Under the pieces are notes generated by a model, which was not told the origin of the DNA, searched no databases, and saw only the letters and a list, made by a program, of their open reading frames with translations. The position numbers and the translations under genes were made by a program. Shown one piece after another: positions 1-64,000 of a stretch of DNA of 64,000 nucleotides (position 1 is its first letter; each line of letters starts with the position of its first letter). The stretch is from Aphrocallistes beatrix. Its lineage: Eukaryota > Porifera > Hexactinellida > Sceptrulophora > Aphrocallistidae. The stretch lies in NCBI GenBank assembly GCA_963281255.1, contig OY725503.1:2294001-2358000 (forward strand), written 5' to 3'.

Positions 1-1579
1 ACCTAAATCAGCAGTATGGATGCGAATAAATGTCTGTGGATGCTTATGTGCATTATTAATAACTCATTTTACATTCTTCTTAACACCTAAACTTAAAATC
101 TCTATATCTCGGGACTTTAAAATTTCAAAATTGACCGTCTTTACAGAATTATTTCTGAAATTTGGTTTGAGATAGAAGTTTGAAAATTTCAAGAGTTGTT
201 TCATATCATTAGGCGATGAACGTAGGACCACCATTTTTTGGATATATTCTAACTCGGTGATTTTATTCATGATTTCCCCAAAAAAACAGACATTTTTGGC
301 CCTTTTTTTTCGGACACCGATAAAATTTACAATATTTGTCATTTTAACTTTCTTCTGGTCCTATGAAGTTGCAAATATGGTAGACTATCTATGATTCGAT
401 TTTGGAAGCGTTTGATTCCTTGGTATGTCCTAAACAATTCATTGAGTGCCTAAATTTCTACCATTAAGATGTGCTAGCGGAAAATTTAAAAAACAGACTT
501 TGAGACACTGTATCTCAAAATCTAGAAATGAGAATCAAAAACGGTTTGGAATGTGCCAGTATTTCTTGATGGAGATACCTCCCCACGCTTAACATCTCTT
601 ATAGCTCTACTTTCATCGTATGCTGTAATGCAAATCATATGTTTTTTCGAGGGCGGTATCCTTAACTTTTACTTTGCAGATTAGATCTCTGTAGAACAAT
701 TTTCAATAATACAAATTATTCCTTGTTGCTTTTCTCTACATATGCAGATAAAAATGACTATTTCAGGATAAACGAGAAAACATCATAGACACCGAAGGTC
801 GGGAGCTCCCCCCTGTGTTTACTGAAATAAATACTTCATTGAAATACATATATAATTATCAGTATTGGTATTGCAATTGCCAAGCGACCTGCATGTGAAA
901 TATAATCCACAAATTTTCCCACAAATTTTAAACAATTATTAAGTATCACCCCCTTGGGGATAGGACCCATTCGCTGTCTATGACATCTTCCGAGATGTTT
1001 TTTAAGATTTGCCAGAATATAATAATTCGGATACAATTGTCAGATGGAACAAATACAATTTGCTAGTATTAATTGAAAGCAAATATACTTACCTTTTAGA
1101 GCTTGCAAATTCCTGACAAGGTACTTCTCTTTCTCCTTAATTTCATATTTCAAGCTAGGAGTCTCCTTGTACTCCAGAGAACAGAGTCCGTGTATTTTAG
1201 ATATCGACGAGCAATTAAGAGGATACCATGAAAGGCAATATGGTTTAGCTCCAGTCCCCACTTTTGGTTTTGTATGTATCCCCTTCAACAGGATCCTTTG
1301 GATGGAGAACGGGAATCGAAACGTCGGTCAAATGTCTCTCTCTGAGTTCTTGCATCTTAAAATGGAAAGTGATCTGCTGCTGAGAAGGATTATGGAGGCT
1401 AGGTTAAATATTTGTGATAGAGAATATGGGGGAAACAACTTCACATAATGTATGCTCATTGATTAAGCTAGTGATAAAATCATTATTAAAAGTTGTGGTT
1501 CATTATAATAATCGTCCACTAGTGCATCCCTAGTCCAGATTTTTCAAGTAGATTGCAGGCCTTATATACAGTAGGCTAT
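1..1579 (-). mobile_element. P-like element X, copy 1, cut by window edge
   Basis: The right end, ...GCATCCCTAGTCC...GGCCTTATATACAGTAGGCTAT at 1579, is the terminal motif seen in inverted form at other elements in the window. Reverse-complemented, 1-1579 is collinear with 43777-43995 plus 46666-48250. The minus strand keeps scraps that look coding: a stretch ending EKYLVRNLQALKG before a GTAAGT donor at about 1095, and at 1036-836 the phrase GPIPKGVILNNCLKFVGKF, which resembles the IPFQKGVILSNESLKGL region of Drosophila P transposase. That resemblance is from memory and modest. No intact gene is present. Confidence 0.6.
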
Positions 1580-1896
1580 GGTTTATCATTATAATCCTTT
1601 TAATCGCGTTCTCTTCCAACTTATGTGGAATGTTGTCAGGGATAGTGTATGGGTTTGTCCCTATTTTCGACAAGAACGACATTTCTCCGCTGATTAACTG
1701 TCGGACCAATTTGTTTGATAGAATATTTGCAGTGTTATGAAGATGCAGCCTCTTATGAGTATTACATCCAACGCTTGATAATGGTTCTGTAAAGCAGTCT
1801 GGTTTATGAATTCTATGAAGCACGAATTTTTCACAGTTTGATTCCCAGAGTTCATTTTACAAATTTTAAAGTAGACCTGTTAAACACTAATTATTT

Positions 1897-1979
1897 ATCG
1901 GCTTACTTAAATATCGGCGAGATTTGCTTATATATCGGCTAGCCGATAGTATCGGCGGCCGATATATAAGTAAGCCGAT
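1897..1979. repeat. 83-bp palindromic miniature element (ATCGGCTTACTTA ends)
   Basis: Both ends carry ATCGGCTTACTTAWATATCGGC-type inverted repeats around a short core (CTAGCCGATAGTATCGGC). A second, longer and more diverged copy is at 27282-27372. It has no coding capacity, and its class is not assigned. Confidence 0.6.
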
Positions 1980-2009
1980 TTATTTATTTATATATAAATA
2001 TATATATAT

Positions 2010-2500
2010 CCGTAACGAATTGATTGAAGGCTGCCTGGCGCAGAAAGGTGATTTTTGGCATGCGGGAGTTTGGTTATGGCTCCACTAAGTTCTGACTTCA
2101 GACGAAAATGTCCCCTCATCATGGAATTATGACGTCATTGTAACCTTTTTTAAAATTAGAAATTTCAGTTTTTCAACTATAACTCAGCCATATTCAGTGA
2201 TAGAAGGCTGATAATTGAACAAAATATGTATATTAATATACCACACATATGATGCAACTATCATCAAAAAATGATGACTCAGCATTTTGTCATGACGACA
2301 TCATTACGCATCTAAATTTTAAAAATTGACAAATTTGATGATTTTTCGTGAGATATCGATTATAACAGTAGGGCAGACGTATTTAGAGATGTTATCTCCC
2401 TTATAATTAATCAATGTGACCCCAGGCGCCCATAGGGCGCCTCCGGCAGACACAAATTGTCCGCCAACCACGCAGCGCAAGAAAGCGAAGAGCGAGCTTG
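2010..2500 (-). repeat. Family B non-autonomous repeat
   Basis: Near full-length copy, reverse orientation, running from CGTAACGAATTGATTGAAG at an AT microsatellite to the GC-rich head (GGCGCCTCCGGC...AAGCGAGCTTGT). The same sequence occurs at 20309, 44588, 53975 and 60425, with fragments elsewhere. It encodes nothing recognisable. Copies carry perfect TGACGTCA (CRE-type) palindromes. Confidence 0.75.
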
Positions 2501-2899
2501 TCATTAAGAAACCCCAGTAACTGTCTACCACAGTATAGCAGTGTATTCTTATATACTACTGAGTTTAGTTTTACAAATATCTAAGTATATCTATATATTT
2601 TAGCTGTGTAATTTTGTAATATTGTATTTGATAAAGGATTCAGCAAGATTTAGGTTCTGAAAAAATAGTCAGATTTATCCAGAAAATATTTTTAAAAATA
2701 TAATATGATTGTACTTTAGTTTGATCGTAAATAAGTGTCCTAATTAATAGTTAAAAGATAACTTTAAACAAGGCAAGTATAAATTGTGAATTTTAAGTGC
2801 GAAATTACAATTTTTGTATTGTCCTTTTGTGCTAAAGTCAATCATTCACCTAATTCTAACTTTTAAAGTCGACTATATCTGCTGAATCATTTGAAAAAT
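2501..2899. other. AT-rich stretch, nothing recognised
   Basis: No coding signal or repeat boundary was recognised here. TATA-like tracts only. Confidence 0.4.
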
Positions 2900-3212
2900 A
2901 CCAAAAAATTACACATATAAATGATATTTACATACATGAATATTTCCATAACTAAATTCAGTAGTATAATAGAATACTATACTTATATAGATATTTGCGG
3001 GAATTTCAAAAAATTTCGACGAAAATGAATATGCAGTCCAGAAAACTTGCAGTTTAACCGCATGATATGATATTGTAACCCAAGATAGTGTATATATGGG
3101 ATGCAAACGCGTAAATGAAGTCATCATGAAATTAAATACTCTTCCTAAACATACGTATGTATAATATTACACAAAAGTTCACTGCCAATAATTATGGGAC
3201 ATACTGTAAACA
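2900..3212 (-). repeat. Possible Tc1-like element end
   Basis: The segment ends ...CCAATAATTATGGGACATACTGTA, very like the terminus of the Tc1 copy ending at 39848 (CCAATAATTATGAAACAGACTGTA), and shares short phrases such as GGATGCAAAC with its leader. No transposase remains, so this is either a deletion derivative or a solo end. Confidence 0.45.
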
Positions 3213-4239
3213 GGGGCGAACATCCGGGTCTTTTGCCCCGAGTTCATTCCACCACCTAAACCAAAATCATAGCAAGATCCCCGGATGCTTTTTCTGCGGC
3301 CCCGCCATGTCCCGGTTTAGAAAATTCATATGATTGCCCTTTGACTGTAAATGCCTATGTCTGCCAATTTCGGTTGGACCAGCCATAACATACTCAATTA
3401 GGTTCAATGTTTATATTCGTCCTCAGCATAAATTTGGAGAAATTTGAGAGGTCACATGACCATATTTGAGCTGAATATTTTCCTTAACGACGCAGGAATG
3501 TGCGACATTCCAACTCAAACCTCCTAGTAACCCCATCAAGTGACCCCTTGTTTTGATAAATATAAATCAACACACTACATGATCACTTAGCAGGATTTCC
3601 GGAATGTGGAATTGTTCGAATTATTCAGGCGTACCAAAAGATCTAAGCTGGTTAAAATAAATTGCCCAAACAAGCCAAAGTGGCATGGGCTTAATTTTGG
3701 TTAAGGGGACCCCCAATAACTCAAAATCACCAAAAAGGTTCTCAGATTTCTCAGTTGACCCCCCGTGATCCTGTTCTAATTACCATGTCTCATATCTGCA
3801 AATCCTTGAAACCGAGCGTCGACTTAAACTTTCTAGCAGAAAAATATATTTGCTGACCGACTTGTTTGTTATCAATTCATCCGTCAGGTTATCCGTCAGG
3901 TCTTATTCTTCTCTTTATTCCCCACTAGTGATGTTAAATTCAATTTGGAGTCATTTCTGGATGAAATCCAATCTATCAACCATTGAATGTACAGTCCACA
4001 GTTGCTTCAATCATTAGCCTTTATTGCAAGCTATTCAATCCATTAGTATCTAAAACCACCGAAACCATGTCATGATTGTCTTCATCTGATAACAGTTTGA
4101 TAAAGGATTTCTTCTTGATTTAGTTTCAGATTTTGAGTCTAAATTTCTTCAGTCAACAGAACGTGGTGGACATAAGTGTTTTGGATTCTATACTTTTTTA
4201 TAGAAGACATTATGCCTTCGAAAATAATAAAGAGCCTTC
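3213..4239. other. Unassigned intergenic stretch
   Basis: It starts with CAGGGGCGAACATCCGGG, a hAT-like terminus without a visible partner. The rest is AT-rich with no coding signal that I recognise. Confidence 0.35.
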
Positions 4240-4790
4240 TATAAAGGTTCACAGACTATAGAGTTATGCGACAATTTAGTATTTTGGTCACATTCTTAAA
4301 ATCAACCCATAACTCAAAACTCATTGAATTTAGAAGTTCAAGTTGTATTATGACCTAATAGGAATTAGTCCATTGCCTATCAAACACGATCAAATTTGAA
4401 GATCTAGTTACGACATTTTGCACGAAATGGTCCAAAATGCCAAAATGCTTCACCATAGCAACGGAGGAATGCATCAACATTCCATTGAAAATTATAAATT
4501 TTTGTAATTAACTAGTATTAATTTTGGTTCTACACAAAAATCATACCTCAATAGCATTTAGAAATAGGGTTAAAACAGCTTTGAAAATCGCAAAAATCGT
4601 CCTTAGAATGACCTGTTGCACAATAACATGATGACTAATCAAAGTTTACCAACAAATATACTATGTACTCTAACATCATATTTATATATACTGGTAATAC
4701 ATTCTTAAGGTTTATTCTGCATGGTATCATTACTAAATACGTCTGTCTATAGCTTACTCTAATAATTTGCCTCACGGTCTAGGGATGAAG
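4240..4790 (+). repeat. P-like foldback family, right half
   Basis: Collinear with the right arm at 9245-9600 (shared phrases CTTAAAATCAAC, TTGGTTCTACACAAA, GGTTAAAACAGCTT). It then runs into the CATATTTATATATACTGGTAATACATTCTTAAG terminal-arm sequence and a decayed TCACGGTCTAGGGATG end. No coding content. Confidence 0.55.
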
Positions 4791-4849
4791 TAATTGTCGA
4801 TTGAAACAATACATGATTAGCATAAAATCGCTGCATCTACCTTATTATT

Positions 4850-4950
4850 AATCAATGTGATTATCGGCACACAAACGGCGCCTCCGGCGGATACAAAGTG
4901 TCTCGCCAGCCGCGCAGCACATGCTTTGAGAAGCGAGCTTGTAGTAAATA
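4850..4950 (-). repeat. Family B head fragment
   Basis: Only the GC-rich head of family B (GGCGCCTCCGGCGGATAC ... AGAAGCGAGCTTGTA) and the adjoining TTATTAATCAATGTGA remain. Confidence 0.65.
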
Positions 4951-4954
4951 ACGC

Positions 4955-5510
4955 TAGTGCCCTCGAAAAACATTGCCTGACGTAAATAAAAAAATAGTTA
5001 ATTTTTTTATTGTCAATTCCATTGTATCACTGAGTGGTCTACCATCTAACCTTACTATCTGGACGGTATTTATTATTTTGAAGTTACCCCCTAAAGTTTA
5101 ATGTTATTAAAAATTGAAAAATTATTGGTGGTTTTCGGCACATTCATCAATTAGTTTCTTGCTTATTTGATATTTTTTTAATGATATGGACCTCAAAATT
5201 GTTTGGCCCCTTTAGGATAATAAAACACAAAGATTTAGGAAAAAGGCATATAAAATCCAATCAAAATATCTTTATAAGAGAGTTCATTTCTAAAATGCTC
5301 GGGAGATGGCCAGTGTGATAGCAGCTATTTAGCGACAATTTTATCTAAAATAAAATTCTGATTATTTTAAAAAAGAGTGTTCAGATCCGACTATTTGTTC
5401 GTAAATTATTGCTTATTATAGGTAAAGTTCGGGAATCATACCTCTCTATGGTCCCAAAAGAGGCCGATGTCCTATCTTAAAAACTATTGAAGAGATATAA
5501 TATATTATAA
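4955..5510 (-). repeat. Repeat family Q, copy 1
   Basis: Reverse copy of 50520-51070, with matching phrases along its length (TCTACCATCT, GGTCCCAAAAGAGG / TCTTTCGGGACCATAGAG, GTTCGGATCCGA-type). One end is CCCTCGAAAAA, which in other copies is followed by CGGTATCC and TTAA. It lies directly downstream of the MCM3 stop, so the end of the MCM3 transcript probably runs into it. Confidence 0.55.
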
Positions 5511-5556
5511 TCTTAAATGAAAGGATATATATGATAAAATATAGTAAGTAGGTTGT

Positions 5557-5560
5557 TTTA

Positions 5561-5562
<2 letters not shown>
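5557..5562 (-). terminator. Candidate MCM3 poly(A) signal overlapping the stop codon
   Basis: On the minus strand the stop codon is embedded in TTTAATAAAAC, giving a canonical AATAAA whose first two bases are the last two of the TAA stop. A GT- and T-rich tract would be expected 10-30 nt further on; this stretch is AT-rich and runs directly into a repeat at about 5510. No other perfect AATAAA is obvious immediately downstream. Confidence 0.45.
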
Positions 5563-60151
<54,589 letters not shown>

Positions 60152-60424
60152 AATTTTTACCTAAAAGTATTGCAAAGGTACTATTATAATGTATAAAACA
60201 GTACAGAATAATAATTAATGAATTTTATAACCAATAATATTTAAAGTGAAAAAGTTTATTTAAAATCATACATTCCGCAGAAAAGGTAATAAATAAGCAG
60301 CGAATGTTCTATTTGTATTCATAGCGTTGCAAACACTTGCAATATGATACTATATAGACTACTTGGACAAAACTAATCGTTCCAATATTTCTTATATAAT
60401 AATCATAATTCTAATACACAAGCG
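60152..60424 (-). promoter_or_regulatory. Putative MCM3 promoter / 5' leader region
   Basis: This is the short AT-rich stretch between the MCM3 start codon and the first upstream repeat. On the minus strand it has a TTTTATACATTATAATAG tract about 50 nt before the ATG, which could be TATA-like, and a possible 3' splice site just before the ATG. I see no E2F-type GC-rich box, which might have been expected for a replication gene. The call rests on position only. Confidence 0.3.
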
Positions 60425-60850
60425 AAAGTCGATTGAATAGGCTGCGCGCGGCAGGCGAACACTTAGTGTCCTCCGGAGGCGTTCTTTGGTGCCTGGGAAC
60501 ACAATGATTAATTATAAGGGATATATAACATCTCTAAATATGGCTGTCTTACTGTTAAAATCAATATCACTGGAAAAATCGTTAAATTTATCAATTTTCA
60601 TTTTTTGATACATAATGTGATTACGTTATAACAGAATGATGAGTTACCATTTTTAGATGAAGGTTGTATCATATGTGAAAAATATTAATATACACATTCT
60701 ATTAAAATTTCAGCCATCTATCACCTAAAATGGCTGAGTTACAGTCGATAAACTGAAATTTCTATTATAAAAAAGGTGACAATGACGTCATAATTCCATG
60801 ATGAGTGACATTTTCGTCTGCGCTCAGAACTTAGTAGAGCTGTTGCGTGA
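60425..60850 (+). repeat. Family B repeat upstream of MCM3
   Basis: From a decayed head (GAATAGGCTGCGCGCGGCAGG ... TCCTCCGGAGGCG) to CTGCGCTCAGAACTTAGT; contains AATGACGTCATAAT at about 60781. It is the nearest repeat upstream of the MCM3 start. Confidence 0.7.
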
Positions 60851-61880
60851 AATTCTGAGGGACTTATAGAACAGGAACCATGGATGTACAACTTCTGAGA
60901 CATTCGCTTAGAAGCCTTAGCAAGCAGTATTACAGAATGATATTTCACAAAACATGATTTGGTCCTATGTTGTAGACTTGTAGTTATAAGTTAAATAATC
61001 ACAATGATTTGATTACGGTGATTAGCTTCCAAAAACGAATGTATACGGTGATCCTAGAAATAGAATAGGATTTTGAATTATGGTGTTTTGAATATTGTTC
61101 TCAGATATTTGACAATCGAGATTTGATTTTTAACAAATTAAAATAGCTCTGCTGGATAAAATTTTCTCAGTTTCTGAAATCTAGAGAGCATTAGTGATGA
61201 AACAAGTATACTCTATCTTATATAAAATCTTTGGGTGTGCTAGTAAAATGAAAATATTTATCGAAATACTTTTCAATTTGCAGATATTTTAGCTCCTAAT
61301 TATAGATTGTTCCGGGACATCGTTTATACATAACTTGATCGATATTGTATGTAAGTTGATAATTTTGAATGAAAAAGTTAACTTTCCACTAATATGTGTA
61401 ATGATATATTAAATACGGTACATTGACAATACTAAAGGATTCAAATAACAATAAAGTTGTAGACAATACTAAATGACTTCAATGCGTAAAATTTATAACT
61501 ACATTAAAATAATATTAAATCTTCATGATGACGAATTTGATTAGACTTGAAGTTGATATATTGAACGGAATTACGGATCAGAATTAGGCACTGATAAGAA
61601 ATTTCAAGTTATAGCAGCACAACCTTATTGATTCCTTCATCTTTATCAAAAGTTTGAGTAGAAGAATTTATCTTTGAAATAACCGGTTCATAATGTTCAT
61701 GGAAGTTTTTTATGTAGAGTTGACAATTTGCCTCTTTAGTAGCTCTAAGTGCCTCCAGCGTACTCTATTAGTGAAGTCATTCTAAAGGAGTTTGTAATTG
61801 TTGTTTGCTACAAAAATACCTGCTTGAAGATTGCAGAAGCTACCGGCATCTCAATATCTCCACCCAAATCACCATTAAGA
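60851..61880. other. AT-rich intergenic stretch, nothing recognised
   Basis: No coding signal or repeat family was recognised. Confidence 0.4.
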
Positions 61881-61884
61881 TAAG

Positions 61885-62990
61885 TCAGCTTTCGGTGAGG
61901 AAGTATTCACATGGTGTAATGTGGAATTGTCTGAAATACCACCCAAGTTGTGTGCCTTTGCTTACCATGAAGTTCGATATTATAGAACGAAGAGCAAAGT
62001 GACTGTCCTGATTTCCTGTAATAAATTTGGAGAGACAACGGAATAGACAATTGGCATCTCCTACAATGTCCTCAGTTTCCCAAGGTTGGTATTGACAAAG
62101 AAGTTCATCTACAAGGTGATCGGGTTGCTTGCATACAGAGTGAAATGTCAGTCCGAGCATGGTACATTTCTGACGCTGCCATGCCTCATTAACGATGGCT
62201 ATTTTCGGGGGTTTAGTTAACATATCAGGAATACGGTCTCGCCAGTCGTCAGGAACGTTTTCCAGAGCATCGTGTTTAGGTATCGAATTACCTAATGGGA
62301 GAGCTAATAAATACAATACATTAGAAATAACAAGTGTTACGAACGATATAACATAATACTTTTAAATTACAAGCCATTTTTAGATATTGCTCAATTTTTT
62401 CTACGTAAATACGTTGTATCCACAACCTACCACTCCATATAAGACCCTTTCTGTGTATTTGATGGCCAATGAATCGCCAAACTGAGGATACAAATCTGAT
62501 ATCCAGCTTGCTAACTTTTCTCGAATCGCCGTTTTCTAAAAATTATAAAAATCAACAATTTCTTCCTTCCTTCTTGCAGTGTCCAAAATGACCTCACACA
62601 AGACACTGCAACACCCAATGAATACGTAGATGCAACTCAGCTATAGTAATATAAACGAAATTATAATAACTGATTCTATTTGCTATAAATAAATCCATTC
62701 TGAATAAATTGCATGTGGAATCGTTGTTATCTTATTGCACTTGATTGCAGAAGACAGAAAAATTCAAAACTTCACCATCACAATGCGTGTTTAATTTTGC
62801 ACACTTACGTGACAAATCGAAGATCGAAGACATGTTTCGTAAGCTGTAATGCCAATAAGTAACTACCCGAAGAGATCCATTACGGAAGAGAACACAGGCT
62901 ATGGGATTATCACGGTCTACCTTCCAGAGGGTTCTTCGAGAAAACTTGGAATGTTTCCCTATCGTATCCAGACTCACCAGAATCCACCCA
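61885..62990 (-). pseudogene. Spliced OTU-domain gene fragment, copy A
   Basis: Three coding islands on minus with splice signals. At about 62977-62810, KHSKFSRRTLWKVDRDNPIA, VLFRNGSLRVVTYWHYSLRN ends at a GTAAGT donor. At about 62535-62429, after ATAATTTTTAG, KTAIREKLASWISDLYPQFG, ...YTERVLYGV ends at GTAGGT. At about 62310-61885, after TGTATTTATTAG, VPDDWRDRIPDMLTKPPKIA, WQRQKCTMLGLTFHSVCK leads into an OTU domain start (GDANCLFRCLSKFITGNQDS) and ends GWYFRQFHITPCEYF. The OTU domain is cut short. OTU proteases cleave ubiquitin chains; the N-terminal islands belong to no family I know. Either a degraded host gene or part of an element; copy B at 39918 favours a repeated unit. Confidence 0.5.
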
Positions 62991-63039
62991 AGCTGACTAG
63001 CATAAGAGATTGAAAATGACTAACCTTCTGCTGTCAAAG

Positions 63040-63700
63040 ATTGAAAGCACGAAGTCCTTCTTGGAGCTGCTTGGGATGAATGATGAGGCTCATTTCCACT
63101 TGGATAACCAGGTGAATTCAAAATCTAACCTGTATTGGGGTACACAGCGTCCTACAGATATGGCAGAAAATCCTCTGCACTCTGCTAAGGTCACAGTTTA
63201 AGCAGCAATATCAGTGAGAGGCATCGTTGTACGTTATCTTTTGAAGATTGTGGGAGCACCGTGACAAACAACTCGGAGCACTACATAAAGGTCTTCCATA
63301 AGTTCTAGGAGGAGCTCCAGGGGAATCATGCACCATACATACCTTGGTAGGTTTTGGTTTCAACAGGACGGTGCTACTCCTCATACGGCGAATATCAGCC
63401 TTCAAAGGTTAAGGATCACTTCAAAAGCTGATCATCAGCCGAAGATGCGTTCTTGAGTGGGCACCTTATTCACCGGACCTTAGCCCCCAAATTTCCTCCT
63501 CTGGGGTTTCCTGAAGGATAGGACATATGTTGAAAAGGCTAATACACTCAGCAAACTGAAAATAAAGATTCAGGAAGAGATGGAAGGCATCACAAAGGCA
63601 ACCTGCAAAACAGTCATGCAGAACTTTGTTCTGAGACCACAAAAATGCAGAGATCTCAACGGAAGACACTTGGAACATCTACTATAACTTCTAAAGCACA
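63040..63700 (+). pseudogene. Decayed mariner/IS630-family transposase
   Basis: On plus: MNDEAHFHLDNQVNSKSNLYWG (first Asp region, normally DExxFxL), HSAKVTV then a stop, FWFQQDGATPHTAN (second Asp), FLLWGFLKDRTYVEKANTL, and a C-terminal IQEEMEGITKATCKTVMQNF. The arrangement matches mariner-like transposases common in arthropods. Several stops and frameshifts; the N-terminal DNA-binding half and termini are missing. Dead and old. Confidence 0.75.
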
Positions 63701-63734
63701 CAATTTGGGATGCTAGTTATTTTAAAAATATTTA

Positions 63735-64000
63735 TTAATCTATACCTTTTTATAATTGAAATTTCTGTTATTCTACTACTATAACTCGATTATTTTGTGT
63801 TAATCGAAATGTGTATAATAATATTATCCATTTATGCTACCACTATCATCAAAAATGATGACTTATCACTCTGTTATGACGTCATCATTACGAAAAGTTT
63901 AAAATTGACAAATTCTGTGATTCTTCGAGTGATATCGATTGTAATATCAGTAAATCAGACATGTATTTAGAGATATTATATACTTTATTCTTAATCAATG
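63735..64000 (-). repeat. Family B repeat, runs off the window
   Basis: Starts inside the family (ATTTCTGTTATTCTACTACTA) and runs toward the head through TATGACGTCATCATTACG and GAGTGATATCGATTGTAAT to AATCAATG at the window end. Confidence 0.7.

Noticed and set aside
64-342. 92-codon frame (also seen in similar form at 47880-48098) as a conserved gene
   Set aside because: The similarity is explained by both lying in copies of element X; the shared DNA continues equally well outside the frame, and no domain is visible.

Overview
The window looks like nuclear DNA of an AT-rich, transposon-laden animal, most likely an arthropod. The protein repertoire (animal-type MCM3; Tc1/mariner, pogo/Tigger, hAT, PIF/Harbinger, P and MULE transposons; SWIM and OTU ORFs) would fit a crustacean such as a copepod, but the species is an inference. 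Only one convincing host gene is present. It is MCM3, a subunit of the replicative helicase, on the minus strand. Its four coding exons (60151-59520, 55443-55064, 31741-31342, 6437-5561) join in frame through GT-AG introns into a 762-residue protein. The gene fills about 54.6 kb; its introns of about 4.1, 23.3 and 24.9 kb are packed with transposable elements.

Layout. 1-5.5 kb (3' of MCM3): repeats, including a P-like element cut by the window edge. 5.56-6.44 kb: MCM3 exon 4. 6.4-31.3 kb (intron 3): a decayed Tigger, a P-element remnant (about 9.9-17.2 kb) split by a GC-rich hAT (10353-13604, 8-bp target duplication), a MULE scrap, a second Tigger with a nested miniature element, a two-gene PIF/Harbinger (21342-24640), an integrase fossil, and a spliced SWIM-finger gene fragment. 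31.34-31.74 kb: exon 3, with the ATPase core. 31.7-55.1 kb (intron 2): several pogo-type miniature elements, foldbacks, a Tc1 copy, an OTU-domain fragment, a LINE tail, a multi-layer nest at 43.8-51.2 kb, and a 1.2-kb hairpin with a 9-bp target duplication. 55.06-55.44 kb: exon 2. 55.4-59.5 kb (intron 1): a P-like foldback carrying a TTAA-type element, ending 65 bp before the exon 1 splice donor. 59.5-60.15 kb: exon 1. 60.2-64 kb (upstream of MCM3): repeats, a spliced OTU-domain fragment and a decayed mariner.

DNA transposons dominate; LINE and LTR material is limited to one tail and one or two fossils. Most elements are non-autonomous, and many are long palindromes. Insertion order can be read from target duplications in several places. 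One TTAA-type family can be demonstrated inside this window, because a filled site at 43996-46661 has a matching empty site in the related element at 1-1579.
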